From the NCBI RefSeq assembly GCF_009877435.1, contig NZ_WXEX01000005.1, positions 232,397 through 296,396 of the forward strand: a stretch of 64,000 nucleotides of DNA, written 5' to 3'. How positions within the stretch are numbered: position 1 is the first letter of the stretch; each line of letters begins with the position of its first letter. Below the pieces are notes generated by a model that did not search any database, had not been told where the DNA came from, and worked only from the letters and a program-made list of their open reading frames with translations. Both the position numbers and the translations under genes were made by a program. Positions 17,485 through 27,593 of the stretch are shown here, piece after piece. The DNA is from Heliomicrobium gestii (GTDB taxonomy: Bacteria > Bacillota > Desulfitobacteriia > Heliobacteriales > Heliobacteriaceae).

Positions 17485-17517
17485 AGAAGGAGGGCGGTCA
17501 CTGACCACCCTCCTTCT
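17485..17517 (-). terminator. Terminator at the end of the anf-nifI operon
   Basis: A 15-bp stem with a 3-base loop (17485-17499 with 17503-17517) lies about 50 bases after the last gene of the leftward anf transcript. The one mismatch pairs as G-U on the minus strand. Confidence 0.7.
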
Positions 17518-17567
17518 CCTTGGGTCGATACTTATGGCTGCTCGGGGCGCATGCCCGCGCTGTCTTA

Positions 17568-18092
17568 TCACCGAAACATGTTTTCACTGTCAACAGGGTT
17601 TTCTTTGGCTGTGATCGCATCCGGGGATATCCCATAAACAGCCACCGTCTGGTTATCGAATCCCGATCGATATTTTTTTACAAACTCCATCGTTAGCGGT
17701 TTCTCGAAGAAGCGCGGTGTGAATTTTTCCAAAAACTGCGCCAGCGCCTGTGTTTTTTCATCTAGATCCTCCACCAAAACCGCTTGCCCGAAAAGAACCA
17801 CGCTCAAGTAGGCCGTGTCACATTTGCATGGCGCCGCATCGGTCACCGTGCCGAATTCGTCAAAAACAGTAAAACAGACCGATGGGTTTTCCCTGAGGAT
17901 ATTGTTTTTTTTACCGCTGCCCATGCCGTGGATATAGATTTTGCCGTTGTGGTAGACGTAATTGACCGGACATGCATAGGGCTTGCCTTCCTGATCACAC
18001 ATGCTCACTGTGCCCACCCGTTTTTCAGCTAAAAAGCTCGCGATTCTCTCGTGGTCCTCACATCTTCGTTTGGTATACCTGATCTGCTCCAT
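17568..18092 (-). CDS. Pyridoxamine-phosphate-oxidase-like split-barrel flavoprotein
   Basis: About 174 residues of the FMN-binding split barrel (NimA/PNPOx-like): FLAEKRVGTVSMCDQEGKPYACPVNYVYHNGKIYIHGMGSGKKNNILRENPSVCFTVFDE is the canonical N-terminal half. I placed the start at 18092 because AAAGGAGAGGGGG precedes it; the frame is open 51 bases further up. It lies 79 bases after nifI2 on the same strand, before the operon terminator, so it is probably the last gene of the anf transcript. Anf3, the flavin/haem oxidase found with Fe-only nitrogenase in Azotobacter and Rhodobacter, is also a split-barrel protein. This gene could be a positional analogue, but its sequence looks more like ordinary NimA-type proteins. 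Confidence 0.8.
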   Translation of the reverse strand: MEQIRYTKRRCEDHERIASFLAEKRVGTVSMCDQEGKPYACPVNYVYHNGKIYIHGMGSGKKNNILRENPSVCFTVFDEFGTVTDAAPCKCDTAYLSVVLFGQAVLVEDLDEKTQALAQFLEKFTPRFFEKPLTMEFVKKYRSGFDNQTVAVYGISPDAITAKENPVDSENMFR

Positions 18093-18171
18093 TCGGTTCC
18101 CCCTCTCCTTTGCATGATAAGATCCAACCCGGTTGACCCTCATCCAGAAACCGACGACGTTTTATGGCGAG

Positions 18172-18561
18172 CTAGATGGCCTCTTCTCCGGTTTCACCGG
18201 TCCTGACCCGGTATGCTTCCGCAATCGGCAGGATAAAGATCTTCCCATCTCCAGGATTGCCGGTGGAGTTTACCGCCATAATGGCATCGATGGCCCTTTC
18301 GACTTCATCATCTCGAACGACGAGCGTCAAAAACCGTTTGGGAATCAACCGGTGCTCTTCTGAAATCGTTTCCGCCAGGATGGGCGCTTCCTTCGCTGCT
18401 TCTTGATGGGACTCGGGCAACAAGGCGACGCTGTACTCCACTTTTTTCTTGCCCCGTCCCAGGACCTTTCGGCAGGTGACCGAGGGAAAGCCGGCAGTAT
18501 TCAGCGCTTCTTTGGTCTGGTTGACCTTGTTCATGCGGATAAAGGCCATGACTTCCTTCAT
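18172..18561 (-). CDS. nifI2: Nitrogenase PII-like regulator NifI2
   Basis: 129 residues of the PII fold. It begins MKEVMAFIRMNKVNQTKEAL, which is typical of NifI2, has a T-loop longer than in GlnB, and carries the C-terminal PII signature GNPGDGKIFILPIAEAYRVRTGE. In archaea and anaerobic bacteria NifI1 and NifI2 form a complex that binds and inhibits the dinitrogenase when 2-oxoglutarate is low (post-translational nitrogen switch-off). The SD is AGAAGGGGG. It lies 15 bases after nifI1. Confidence 0.93.
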   Translation of the reverse strand: MKEVMAFIRMNKVNQTKEALNTAGFPSVTCRKVLGRGKKKVEYSVALLPESHQEAAKEAPILAETISEEHRLIPKRFLTLVVRDDEVERAIDAIMAVNSTGNPGDGKIFILPIAEAYRVRTGETGEEAI

Positions 18562-18576
18562 GCGATTGCCCCCTTC

Positions 18577-18903
18577 TTATAGCCCCTTGCTGTTGGAACT
18601 GATGGTATAGGCTTCTTCTACGGGGCTGACAAAGATTTTTCCATCACCATAGGCCGTTGTTCCCCCGGTTTTGGCGGTTCTCATGATGATCTCAATGACC
18701 TCATCCTTGTCATCGTCATTGACGATCATCAACAGCATTTCTTTGGGGATTTCGTCATAGTAAATGTCGCCCACCTTGATCCCTCGTTGCTTCCCTCTCC
18801 CGACAACATCCACCTTGGTCACGGCCGGGAACCCGGCGGCGCTTAATTCCGCCAGTGTCTCTGTCACCTTTTCAGGCCGAATGATCGCTCTCACCATCAA
18901 CAT
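18577..18903 (-). CDS. nifI1: Nitrogenase PII-like regulator NifI1
   Basis: About 108 residues, starting MLMVRAIIRPEKV as NifI1 proteins do and ending with the PII signature TAYGDGKIFVSPVEEAY. The frame extends upstream to 18921, but GAGGGGG lies within that extension and positions the start at the GTG (18906) or ATG (18903). It is the partner of NifI2. Placement downstream of anfK and a HEPN-like gene is unusual, because nifI genes generally lie between nifH and nifD or upstream of nifH. Confidence 0.93.
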   Translation of the reverse strand: MLMVRAIIRPEKVTETLAELSAAGFPAVTKVDVVGRGKQRGIKVGDIYYDEIPKEMLLMIVNDDDKDEVIEIIMRTAKTGGTTAYGDGKIFVSPVEEAYTISSNSKGL

Positions 18904-18954
18904 CACTGGTTTCCCCCTCATGTTAAAAATAGCTTGGTATCGGAACGATTCCCT

Positions 18955-19395
18955 TCACACATGATCGGCATGGCGCGTCGCCGCCCGAACTGACGCCATC
19001 TGTTCCGCTGAAAACAGGTTCTGAACGCCATCACACATGGCGAGCACGCGCGCTGCATCAGACGGTTCCGGAACACCATGATAATAGTTCTCGATAGAAC
19101 AGATGCCGAAAATCAAATCCAGCGATCGGATCTCCTCGTTCAGCGCCGGTGGAACATCGACGACGGTCTCCACGGCATCCATGAGGCAGATGTAATTGTG
19201 ATTTCCCGGATCGACGCCGTATAAATGACACAAAGCGATCAGATAATTTTCGAGGGCCACACAAGCTACATTGAAGACCACGCTGTCGCTCTGGTCGTCC
19301 TTCTGAAACTGTTCCGCCCTGAACAGATACATCTTGGCGTCCCGATAATGTTCTTCAAAGGCCTCCGCGTCGGGCCCATACTTCAACCGTTCCAT
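18955..19395 (-). CDS. HEPN-like accessory protein of the anf operon, 146 aa
   Basis: An all-helical 146-residue protein. The segment HYRDAKMYLFRAEQF, the ALENYLIALCHLYGV helix and the C-terminal YYHGVPEPSDAARVLAMC resemble HEPN domains (compare the RYPD-type end of HEPN helix 4), but the catalytic R-x4-6-H motif is not evident. It lies 36 bases after anfK and 51 bases before nifI1, with its own SD, and is embedded in the operon. It is not AnfO or AnfR, the usual genes after anfK. The function is unknown; a role in Fe-only nitrogenase assembly or regulation is inferred from position only. Confidence 0.65.
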   Translation of the reverse strand: MERLKYGPDAEAFEEHYRDAKMYLFRAEQFQKDDQSDSVVFNVACVALENYLIALCHLYGVDPGNHNYICLMDAVETVVDVPPALNEEIRSLDLIFGICSIENYYHGVPEPSDAARVLAMCDGVQNLFSAEQMASVRAATRHADHV

Positions 19396-19431
19396 CTGGA
19401 TCGTTCCTTTTTGACGGCGCTGCCGCCGGCC

Positions 19432-20820
19432 TTACCACACATTCAGGATCCATTCCTTGTTCTTCTTGTACTCCATGTCTGTGAACAGGGTGTTGGCCAT
19501 GGCTTCGGCGAGCCAGATGGCGCCGGCGTAGCCGACAACCGGGTGGCGGTACAGTCCCGCGCGGTCATAGGTGGGGAATCCCACCCGCACCATCGGGATG
19601 TTGTGGTCGATGGAGATAAACCGGCCTTTGGAATGACCCAGAATCAGATCCAATTCGAGTCCCTTGTTCTTGATCCGATCTTCCAGTTCCCACAGGTCGG
19701 CGTTCATGATGATCTCCATGTCATAATCGACATTTTCCTGGAGCGCTTTGATGCGCGGATCATTCGGATAGGCGGTGTTGTCGTCGCCGAGGAGCAGGAG
19801 CTTGGGCTTCATCTCCAGGTCGAGACAGAATTCCGCGAGGGCGATCACGAGATCGGCGTTGCCATAGATGGCCACTTTTTTGTCGGCCAAGAACATATGG
19901 GTCAGATCGGTCAATGCATCAATGGCAATGCCACGTTCCCATACAAGCGACGGGGGGATCGCTCTGCCGGTCAGTTTTTTAACGTTCTGCAAAAAGATAT
20001 CTGTATTGCGGATCCCGATCGGTGTTGGCCCGATAATCGCCGGAACGTCAAATTCGTTTTCCAGGTACTGCGCCGCTTGACGGCCTTCGTACCGGTTTAA
20101 TGCGATGGTTCCCAGCGCATTCGCCGTTCCGGTCAGGTCTTCAATCGTCGTGCTGCCGTGGGATACGGTGTTCCCTTCGGGCATCAGCGGGGAATCGAAG
20201 CTTTCGATCTCGAATAGGACGGTGGCGTCAACCTGCATTTCGGCCAGCAGGTGCTTGAGCGCAGTCACGTCCCCTGGGTTGACCCAGCCTGTGATCAGAT
20301 TGAGTTTTCCGTTGGGTTCGCCCTTTTTGGCAAAGTAACTGACGAAGTCCTTTACCGCAGAGTCGTAGCCGCTCACCATGCTCCCCTTAAAACTGGGGGA
20401 GTGAACTGGGATCAGGTAAACCTCCCGACCTGCATACTTTTCTTTCAAAAGCCCTTCGTTCAGCTTCTTGATCACGCCGTCCACATCATCGCCGATGATT
20501 TCCGTGGAGCAGGTGGTGATGATGGGCACCACTTTGACATGGGGATAGCGCATCAAAAGCACATCCACCGCTTGTTCGACACGATCCAGCGCGCCGAACA
20601 CCGCGCCATCCTCATGAAGCGAAGAGGATGCGATTTCAAAGCTTTCCTTGAAATGTTGAGAGAAGAGCAGTCGGACGAACATGACGCATCCCTGTCCGCC
20701 GTGGACAATCCCGATGCAATCCTTGATTCCGATGCTGGCATACTGAGCGCCGCACGGTTGGCAGGTGAATAGGGGATTGATAATGCCGGCACGTTCTTTC
20801 GGTTTTAACTCACAAGCCAT
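19432..20820 (-). CDS. anfK: Fe-only nitrogenase FeFe protein beta subunit
   Basis: 462 residues, the standard AnfK length when started at the ATG at 20820, which has GGAGGG 7 bases upstream; the frame runs on to 20889 but the start MACELKPKERAGIINPLFTC matches the family. P-cluster cysteines are C20, C45 and C104 (ITTCSTEIIGDD). Conserved family segments include PTPIGIRNTDIF and the C-terminal KKNKEWILNVW. It forms the FeFe protein with AnfD and AnfG. The gene order anfH-D-G-K is canonical. Confidence 0.97.
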   Translation of the reverse strand: MACELKPKERAGIINPLFTCQPCGAQYASIGIKDCIGIVHGGQGCVMFVRLLFSQHFKESFEIASSSLHEDGAVFGALDRVEQAVDVLLMRYPHVKVVPIITTCSTEIIGDDVDGVIKKLNEGLLKEKYAGREVYLIPVHSPSFKGSMVSGYDSAVKDFVSYFAKKGEPNGKLNLITGWVNPGDVTALKHLLAEMQVDATVLFEIESFDSPLMPEGNTVSHGSTTIEDLTGTANALGTIALNRYEGRQAAQYLENEFDVPAIIGPTPIGIRNTDIFLQNVKKLTGRAIPPSLVWERGIAIDALTDLTHMFLADKKVAIYGNADLVIALAEFCLDLEMKPKLLLLGDDNTAYPNDPRIKALQENVDYDMEIIMNADLWELEDRIKNKGLELDLILGHSKGRFISIDHNIPMVRVGFPTYDRAGLYRHPVVGYAGAIWLAEAMANTLFTDMEYKKNKEWILNVW

Positions 20821-20913
20821 TGTCTTTCCCTCCGATTCGTCTTGTTTTACGTCGGCCGTGACGGCATCCTCGCATTCCTTTTGCATCAATCGATCCTAAT
20901 GAATCCATTGATG

Positions 20914-21264
20914 TTAATAGAGCGTGTCATGGAGCTCTTTATTCAGAGACCCCGTGATCGTCAAGTAGTCGATCCGTTCTTTCAGGCCTCGCATCAGCGA
21001 CTTGATGTCTTCCTTATCCATCGTGTTCAGCCACGGATACCGCTCTTTAAACGCCTCGGACATACAGACGGCGTCCACCCAATAGCATCTGTCGGCAGGC
21101 GTTGCGGTTTCAACCGGTTCACCACACAAGAGTTGCATCGTCTTGGTCAGGATCTCCTCGTTTTGCCGCTCTCTGTCCCAGGCGCGGGAGTGAAACTGCC
21201 AGAGACATTTCTTCATGATATAATCGACCAGCTGCTCGACCCTGTCTTTCATCACATCATCCAT
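20914..21264 (-). CDS. anfG: Fe-only nitrogenase delta subunit
   Basis: 116 residues, a helical delta subunit found only in alternative (V and Fe) nitrogenases. The segment [22 protein letters not shown] is typical, and the C-terminal half has the [18 protein letters not shown] block. The SD GGGAGGTG lies 16 bases after anfD. Its presence between D and K, together with the AnfD sequence, marks this as an alternative rather than a molybdenum system. Confidence 0.97.
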   Translation of the reverse strand: MDDVMKDRVEQLVDYIMKKCLWQFHSRAWDRERQNEEILTKTMQLLCGEPVETATPADRCYWVDAVCMSEAFKERYPWLNTMDKEDIKSLMRGLKERIDYLTITGSLNKELHDTLY

Positions 21265-21279
21265 CGTATCGCACCTCCC

Positions 21280-22881
<1,602 letters not shown>

Positions 22882-22951
22882 TCAGCGGTTCCCTCACGCG
22901 CCATGGCGATGGAGCGTGGTTTGGGTGCGTGGTTTTGATTCGCCTTTTGTC

Positions 22952-23087
22952 GTTGCTGCTCAGCCGTACATGATTCGCAACGATGCCACGACGCAGCGAT
23001 CCGTCTCCACCATTGGCCCGCATGGTTTCCTGCCGGTTCAATCTCCCGTCACAGCATTTTGCGAATTCATACACGGCTGAGAGCAAC
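22952..23087 (-). promoter_or_regulatory. Long stem-loop in the anfH-anfD intergenic spacer
   Basis: 22952-22979 can pair with 23060-23087 over about 26 bp with a few bulges (for example AGCCGT...ACGGCT and TTCGCA...TGCGAA), enclosing about 80 bases. It starts 20 bases after the anfH stop. In nif operons such structures lie after nifH and protect or shorten the transcript so that reductase mRNA exceeds dinitrogenase mRNA; the same role is inferred here. Confidence 0.6.
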
Positions 23088-23106
23088 CGAAAACGACGTG
23101 GCTTTC

Positions 23107-24069
<963 letters not shown>

Positions 24070-24105
24070 CTATCGCTATAATGAAAAAAGGGTAAATCAA
24101 ATAAA

Positions 24106-24168
24106 CCTAGTGCCGCTGGGAATAGGAGATTGCCCATGCTTCATGGATATTCGTGGTATCCATGAAGC
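24106..24168 (-). promoter_or_regulatory. Structured element, copy 1, in the anfH leader/promoter region
   Basis: Reading leftward: a perfect 12-bp hairpin (24138-24149 with 24157-24168; plus-strand loop TTCGTGG), 18 bases, then the box CCAGCGGCACTAGG at 24106-24119, then a tract similar to copy 2. It lies about 170 bases before the anfH GTG. The same hairpin loop and box occur in copy 2, about 260 bases upstream. Candidate cis-acting RNA or protein site. The class is not established. Confidence 0.5.
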
Positions 24169-24306
24169 CTTTTGTTATGTCCTTTTTTGACGATAAAATC
24201 TCGGGGAGCATAGATCAACTCCTTTCCACAACGTTCTTTACCCCTGGATGTGCTGCTTTGACGATGGTTCACAGCCCCATTCCGAGCCATCGATCATCCC
24301 CTTTCT

Positions 24307-24428
24307 GCACTAGGTTGATTAAAGCTGCCCATTTTTAGGAAATGAAAAATGGGTAACCTTAATCAACCCAGTGCCGCTGGAATTAACATACCCGCGTCTT
24401 ATGGATATTCGTGGTATCCACAAGACGC
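24307..24428 (-). promoter_or_regulatory. Structured element, copy 2, upstream of anfH
   Basis: Reading leftward: a 14-bp hairpin (24394-24407 with 24415-24428, same TTCGTGG loop as copy 1), 13 bases, the box CCAGCGGCACTGGG (24367-24380), then a composite hairpin with an outer 16-bp stem (24307-24322 with 24359-24374) and an inner 9-bp stem (24328-24336 with 24345-24353). The single mismatch in the outer stem and the one in the first hairpin are both A-C on the plus strand but U-G on the minus strand. That argues for a structured RNA made in the anfH direction. Confidence 0.55.
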
Positions 24429-24447
24429 GCACCCTCTGCGAAAAGGA

Positions 24448-24491
24448 CAAAGGGGTATCAATAGACTCGCAAGTCTATTGATACCCCTTTG
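24448..24491 (-). terminator. Strong hairpin, probable terminator/attenuator upstream of anf
   Basis: A perfect 20-bp stem (24448-24467 with 24472-24491) with a CGCA loop. Leftward it is followed by TCCTTTT. It overlaps the stop codon of the small ORF at 24475-24654 and insulates, or attenuates, transcription entering the anf region. Confidence 0.75.
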
Positions 24492-24654
24492 TATCCGTTA
24501 AGGAATACCATTTCCCAGCAGGACCTACAAAATCCGATTCTAGGGCCAGCCATTCACGAAACCGTGGAACGGCGCCGCTATCGGAAAAGGAAGCCTTACT
24601 GCCAAAAATACCTTCTTCAGTTGCCGCTACACATAATATAACTAAACAAAACAT
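24475..24654 (-). CDS. Small ORF, 59 aa, upstream of the anf region
   Basis: Translation from the ATG at 24654 gives a 59-residue peptide with a hydrophobic N-terminus (MFCLVILCVAAT) and a protein-like remainder including AVPRFREWLALESDFVGPAG and ending in DTKGYQ. The stop lies inside the 20-bp hairpin. No good SD precedes the ATG, so this may be the 3' remnant of a longer decayed gene rather than an intact one. I do not recognise it. Confidence 0.35.
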   Translation of the reverse strand: MFCLVILCVAATEEGIFGSKASFSDSGAVPRFREWLALESDFVGPAGKWYSLTDTKGYQ

Positions 24655-24837
24655 TAGATGAGCGAACTTGAGTAAGTGTTTGTAGGTTCAGATTACCCTC
24701 TGTCTCTGGATTTGTCAACCATTTCTAGTTATTTTATCTTATGTTTATTTTATTTCGGTTATGCCTCGATTTTTGGTCATGGCTCCTGCATCACCGTTCG
24801 CGCTTCTTGCCATTTGTTGCATCCCCGATTTCTGATT

Positions 24838-25506
24838 TTATCCGATGTGTTTCAACGCCTCTCGTCGGCTGAGCGGTTTTAATTCGTGCGCCAAGACGAA
24901 CGACTTCACACTGACCGGAGCCGTTCTTGCGTACTGCCGCAACGCCCATCCGATCGCCTTTTGTACAAAAAACTCATCACTGTTTGCCCTGTGTAAGATG
25001 TACCGGTACAAGCGTTCCTCATCTGTTTTTTCTTTATAGTAAAGCTGGTAGAGTATTGCCGACCTTTGCATCCATATGTTCTCGTTATTTATCCATTTTT
25101 CCGGGTAACCCGGAATCAGTTCGGAAAACCTTACTAACATACTGCCAATAACATGTGGAGAAAGGACGTCAATCGTGTCCCACCACGATTTTTTTACGAG
25201 CAGCCCCTCTAACCAGCGCATATCGTCGGGAGTTACGGTTTCTTTATTCTTCAACAGTAGATCAAGCGCGGCGTATTGATATTCCCGCTCAGGCAGCTCC
25301 CAGCATGCTACTACGACTTTCTTTAAGAAGCTTCCCGCTGGAACCCCGTGCTCTTTCATGAACTGCTTGTTTAGCGTTCGTCGAAGCGGGCTCGGAATGC
25401 CTAAAAAGTCGAACTGATTCCTCATATAATCTTTAGCCCACTTTGCCTTTTCATGATTGGCATGCTGAGAATACAGCTCAATCAGGCGCTGAACATAGGG
25501 ATTCAT
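24838..25506 (-). CDS. DNA alkylation repair protein (AlkD-like HEAT-repeat glycosylase)
   Basis: 222 residues of tandem helical repeats. Positions equivalent to the Bacillus cereus AlkD active site are kept with identical numbering: W109, D113, R148 and W187 (segments KSWWDTID, MQRSAILY, AIGWALRQYA). AlkD excises cationic alkylated purines without base flipping. This protein therefore probably removes 3-methyladenine or 7-methylguanine lesions. The surrounding sequence is AT-richer than the flanking operons. Confidence 0.92.
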   Translation of the reverse strand: MNPYVQRLIELYSQHANHEKAKWAKDYMRNQFDFLGIPSPLRRTLNKQFMKEHGVPAGSFLKKVVVACWELPEREYQYAALDLLLKNKETVTPDDMRWLEGLLVKKSWWDTIDVLSPHVIGSMLVRFSELIPGYPEKWINNENIWMQRSAILYQLYYKEKTDEERLYRYILHRANSDEFFVQKAIGWALRQYARTAPVSVKSFVLAHELKPLSRREALKHIG

Positions 25507-25705
25507 GAGAATACCTCCTCAGTCAGTGAAGAGAGGGCATAACTGAGCGACCAATCTAAGATGGAAGCACGGGCATGGGCGAATGGATTATAAACTGCTT
25601 CCTTGCCAAGGTCTACGTCAGCCTTCGCAAGCGAGATTTAACCGTCTCGCCTTTTTTATCCGTTTCCCATTAAAAAAAAAGATGCAGATTGCTCTACACC
25701 TTAGT

Positions 25706-26050
25706 TTATCCCCGTCTCATTGGATGTTCTTGTATAACCCAATTAAAGAACTCGTCGGGCGTACCAATAGGGATATTATTGAAATTCCCCATTGATACCA
25801 TATGCTTGCTATCGCAGCTGATGATGTATTCGGCTTTGCCCTCTACGGCGGCGTAAAGAAAAGGATCATCATCAATCGGAGACAATCGCTCCATTATCTC
25901 TAATACTTCGTCGTAAATAAAATCATTCCACACTAAAAGGATATTTCCGTATGTCATAAACACAGCGATACGGGTATAACTGTACAACGAGGGGACTAAG
26001 ACGTTGGTATCAATTACGACCGGAACGACGACTTGATTTGATTTCTTCAA
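25706..26050 (-). CDS. PIN-domain toxin, apparently internally shortened
   Basis: 114 residues. The first acidic motif VIDTNVLVPSLYS and the second half DDDPFLYAAVEGKAEYIISCDSKHM are typical of PIN RNases of the putative toxin-antitoxin COG1569 type. The middle region between EVLEIM and ERLSPIDDD is about 40 residues shorter than usual, which suggests an internal deletion that would disturb the fold. The TTG start at 26050 lies inside the upstream antitoxin-like gene (41-base overlap). Confidence 0.65.
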   Translation of the reverse strand: MKKSNQVVVPVVIDTNVLVPSLYSYTRIAVFMTYGNILLVWNDFIYDEVLEIMERLSPIDDDPFLYAAVEGKAEYIISCDSKHMVSMGNFNNIPIGTPDEFFNWVIQEHPMRRG

Positions 26051-26198
26051 ATACTTCTTTTACGTCTCTTTCTAATTCTGCCGTAGTTATTCCGGCGGCA
26101 GATCTTTTTCTTACAAGATCACGATGAAGGGCTTGGGCCTGTCGAAGCATTTCTTCCCTTGACATTGGTTTCTTATCAACGGTAACTCCATATGCCAT
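26010..26198 (-). CDS. Small antitoxin-like protein paired with the PIN gene
   Basis: 62 residues from the ATG at 26198, behind AAGGAGGG at 6-base spacing; the frame is open to 26297. It is charged and helical (MSREEMLRQAQALHRDLVRKRSAAGITTAELERDVKEVFEEI), as expected of a toxin-wrapping antitoxin. It overlaps the PIN gene and is translated just ahead of it. The assignment rests on size, order and partner rather than on a recognised domain. Confidence 0.6.
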   Translation of the reverse strand: MAYGVTVDKKPMSREEMLRQAQALHRDLVRKRSAAGITTAELERDVKEVFEEIKSSRRSGRN

Positions 26199-26618
26199 CT
26201 TAGGCCCTCCTTTCTTTGCCGTTCCCTTCCTACGCTTTTCTCTCCCCTCATCCATATAGTACCTTCCTCGTTTCGCGTTTTCAATACAAACACCCAAATC
26301 AACCGATAATTACTTTATCTGTTATTTTACCCCAAAACCAATCACCCTATTCAACTCAAGATTGCTCCTCATAAACCATTATGAGTTATGGCATGATGGG
26401 CTGCGTACCCTCGCCAGGGTGGGCCTTCACGGAATGCCCCTGCCGAATCGCTCCGGCACGTTTTTTTGCCGCCATACGCAAAAACCACGTTTTTTACTGT
26501 ATTGGCTAACAGTAAAAAACGTGGTTCGCACATTACCGCTTATGTTCTTCACCAGGTGATTGAGCCCAGCCTATTTCTCGGTAAGCCGGAGGCAAAATCC
26601 CTGTCAAATCAACTAAAA
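26199..26618. other. Intergenic region with one strong hairpin
   Basis: There is no convincing gene. A perfect 18-bp inverted repeat (26483-26500 with 26509-26526, 8-base loop) is followed on the minus strand by TTTGCG and could terminate transcripts from the tRNA-Ser gene. The region just before the antitoxin start is AT-rich and probably holds its promoter. Confidence 0.5.
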
Positions 26619-26710
26619 TGGCGGAGAGGGTGGGATTCGAACCCACGAGACGCTGTTAACGCCTACCCGATTTCGAGTCGGGCGCCTTCGACCAACTCAG
26701 CCACCTCTCC
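26619..26710 (-). tRNA. tRNA-Ser(CGA)
   Basis: A class II tRNA on the minus strand beginning GGAGAGGTGGCTGAGTTGG. The anticodon stem CCCGA/TCGGG encloses the loop CTCGAAA (anticodon CGA). There is a long variable arm, a T-arm with GGGTTCGAATCCC, and an encoded 3' G-CCA. Confidence 0.93.
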
Positions 26711-26771
26711 GTGTTTATGCGATTTTCGTGCTAAAAAGCTACCGTCTTTCAGCCATCGGCGCAACAATGGC

Positions 26772-27260
26772 CTACTTCTTGCGCAGCCGCTGAAAAAAAG
26801 ACTGCATCAGTTCCCTGGCCTCTTCCTCGCGCACACCGGATTGAACCGACACGCGATGGTTTGTCCAGTGACTTTCGAGGATGTTGAAGCAGGTTCCTGC
26901 CGCTCCGCCTTTCGGATCCATGACGGCGAAGACGACGCGCGGGATCCGGGCCAACACGATAGCGCCGGCGCACATGGGACAAGGTTCGACGGTCACGTAC
27001 AAGGTCGTTCCTGCCAGCCGCCACCCGCCGGTGCGGTTCGCCGCATCTTGGACGGCCACGACTTCGGCATGGGCGACCGGGTTCTTGTCCGTTTCGCGGA
27101 GGTTGTGTCCCCGGCCGATGACCTCGCCGTCTTTGACGATGACACAGCCGATCGGCACCTCGCCCTTGGCAAAGGCCAGACGGCCTTCCTCCAGGGCCAA
27201 CCCCATGAACTTGTCGTCATCGAGTGCCACTGCGGTTCCCTGCTCTTCAAACGCATCCAT
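26772..27260 (-). CDS. tadA: tRNA-specific adenosine deaminase
   Basis: 162 residues of the cytidine-deaminase fold. Zinc ligands and the catalytic glutamate are seen in PVAHAEVVAV (H64, E66) and EPCPMCAGA (C94, C97). TadA converts A34 of tRNA-Arg(ACG) to inosine so that one tRNA reads CGU, CGC and CGA. Two identical tRNA-Arg(ACG) genes, its substrate, lie within 800 bases on the same strand. About ten N-terminal residues precede the usual start of the family. Confidence 0.93.
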   Translation of the reverse strand: MDAFEEQGTAVALDDDKFMGLALEEGRLAFAKGEVPIGCVIVKDGEVIGRGHNLRETDKNPVAHAEVVAVQDAANRTGGWRLAGTTLYVTVEPCPMCAGAIVLARIPRVVFAVMDPKGGAAGTCFNILESHWTNHRVSVQSGVREEEARELMQSFFQRLRKK

Positions 27261-27346
27261 CGATCGGTAGGTCGATGGAACACTTCATCGCTCACGAATA
27301 AAACGCCTTTTCCGGAAACGAGCCGGAGAAAAGGACGGTGCATTCC

Positions 27347-27423
27347 TGGTGCCCCCGGAGAGAATCGAACTCCCGACGACAGGGCTTAGGACGCCCTCGC
27401 TCTATCCACTGAGCTACGGAGGC
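27347..27423 (-). tRNA. tRNA-Arg(CCT)
   Basis: Minus strand, beginning GCCTCCGTAGCTCAGTGG. The anticodon loop GTCCTAA between AGGGC and GCCCT gives CCT. The T-arm GGGAGTTCGATTCTC and an encoded CCA end are present. Confidence 0.93.
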
Positions 27424-27445
27424 ATTTTCGCCGTAAGAAAAGGAA

Positions 27446-27522
27446 TGGCGCGCCCGGGAGGATTCGAACCTCCGACCTCTTGATTCGTAGTCAATTACTC
27501 TATCCAGCTGAGCTACGGGCGC
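27446..27522 (-). tRNA. tRNA-Arg(ACG), copy 1
   Basis: Minus strand, beginning GCGCCCGTAGCTCAGCTGG. The anticodon loop CTACGAA gives ACG, whose A34 is the TadA substrate. The CCA end is encoded. The sequence is identical to the copy at 27956-28032. Confidence 0.93.
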
Positions 27523-27593
27523 ATATTTCTCGGCGCTCTCTCGCGCCGCATGAGATAGTATAACAAACGACGGTGGCTGCGTCAAGGCATGTG

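Noticed and set aside
26466..27389. 307-codon plus-strand frame across tRNA-Ser and tadA
   Set aside because: It runs through a tRNA gene and the complement of tadA, so it cannot be a real protein gene.
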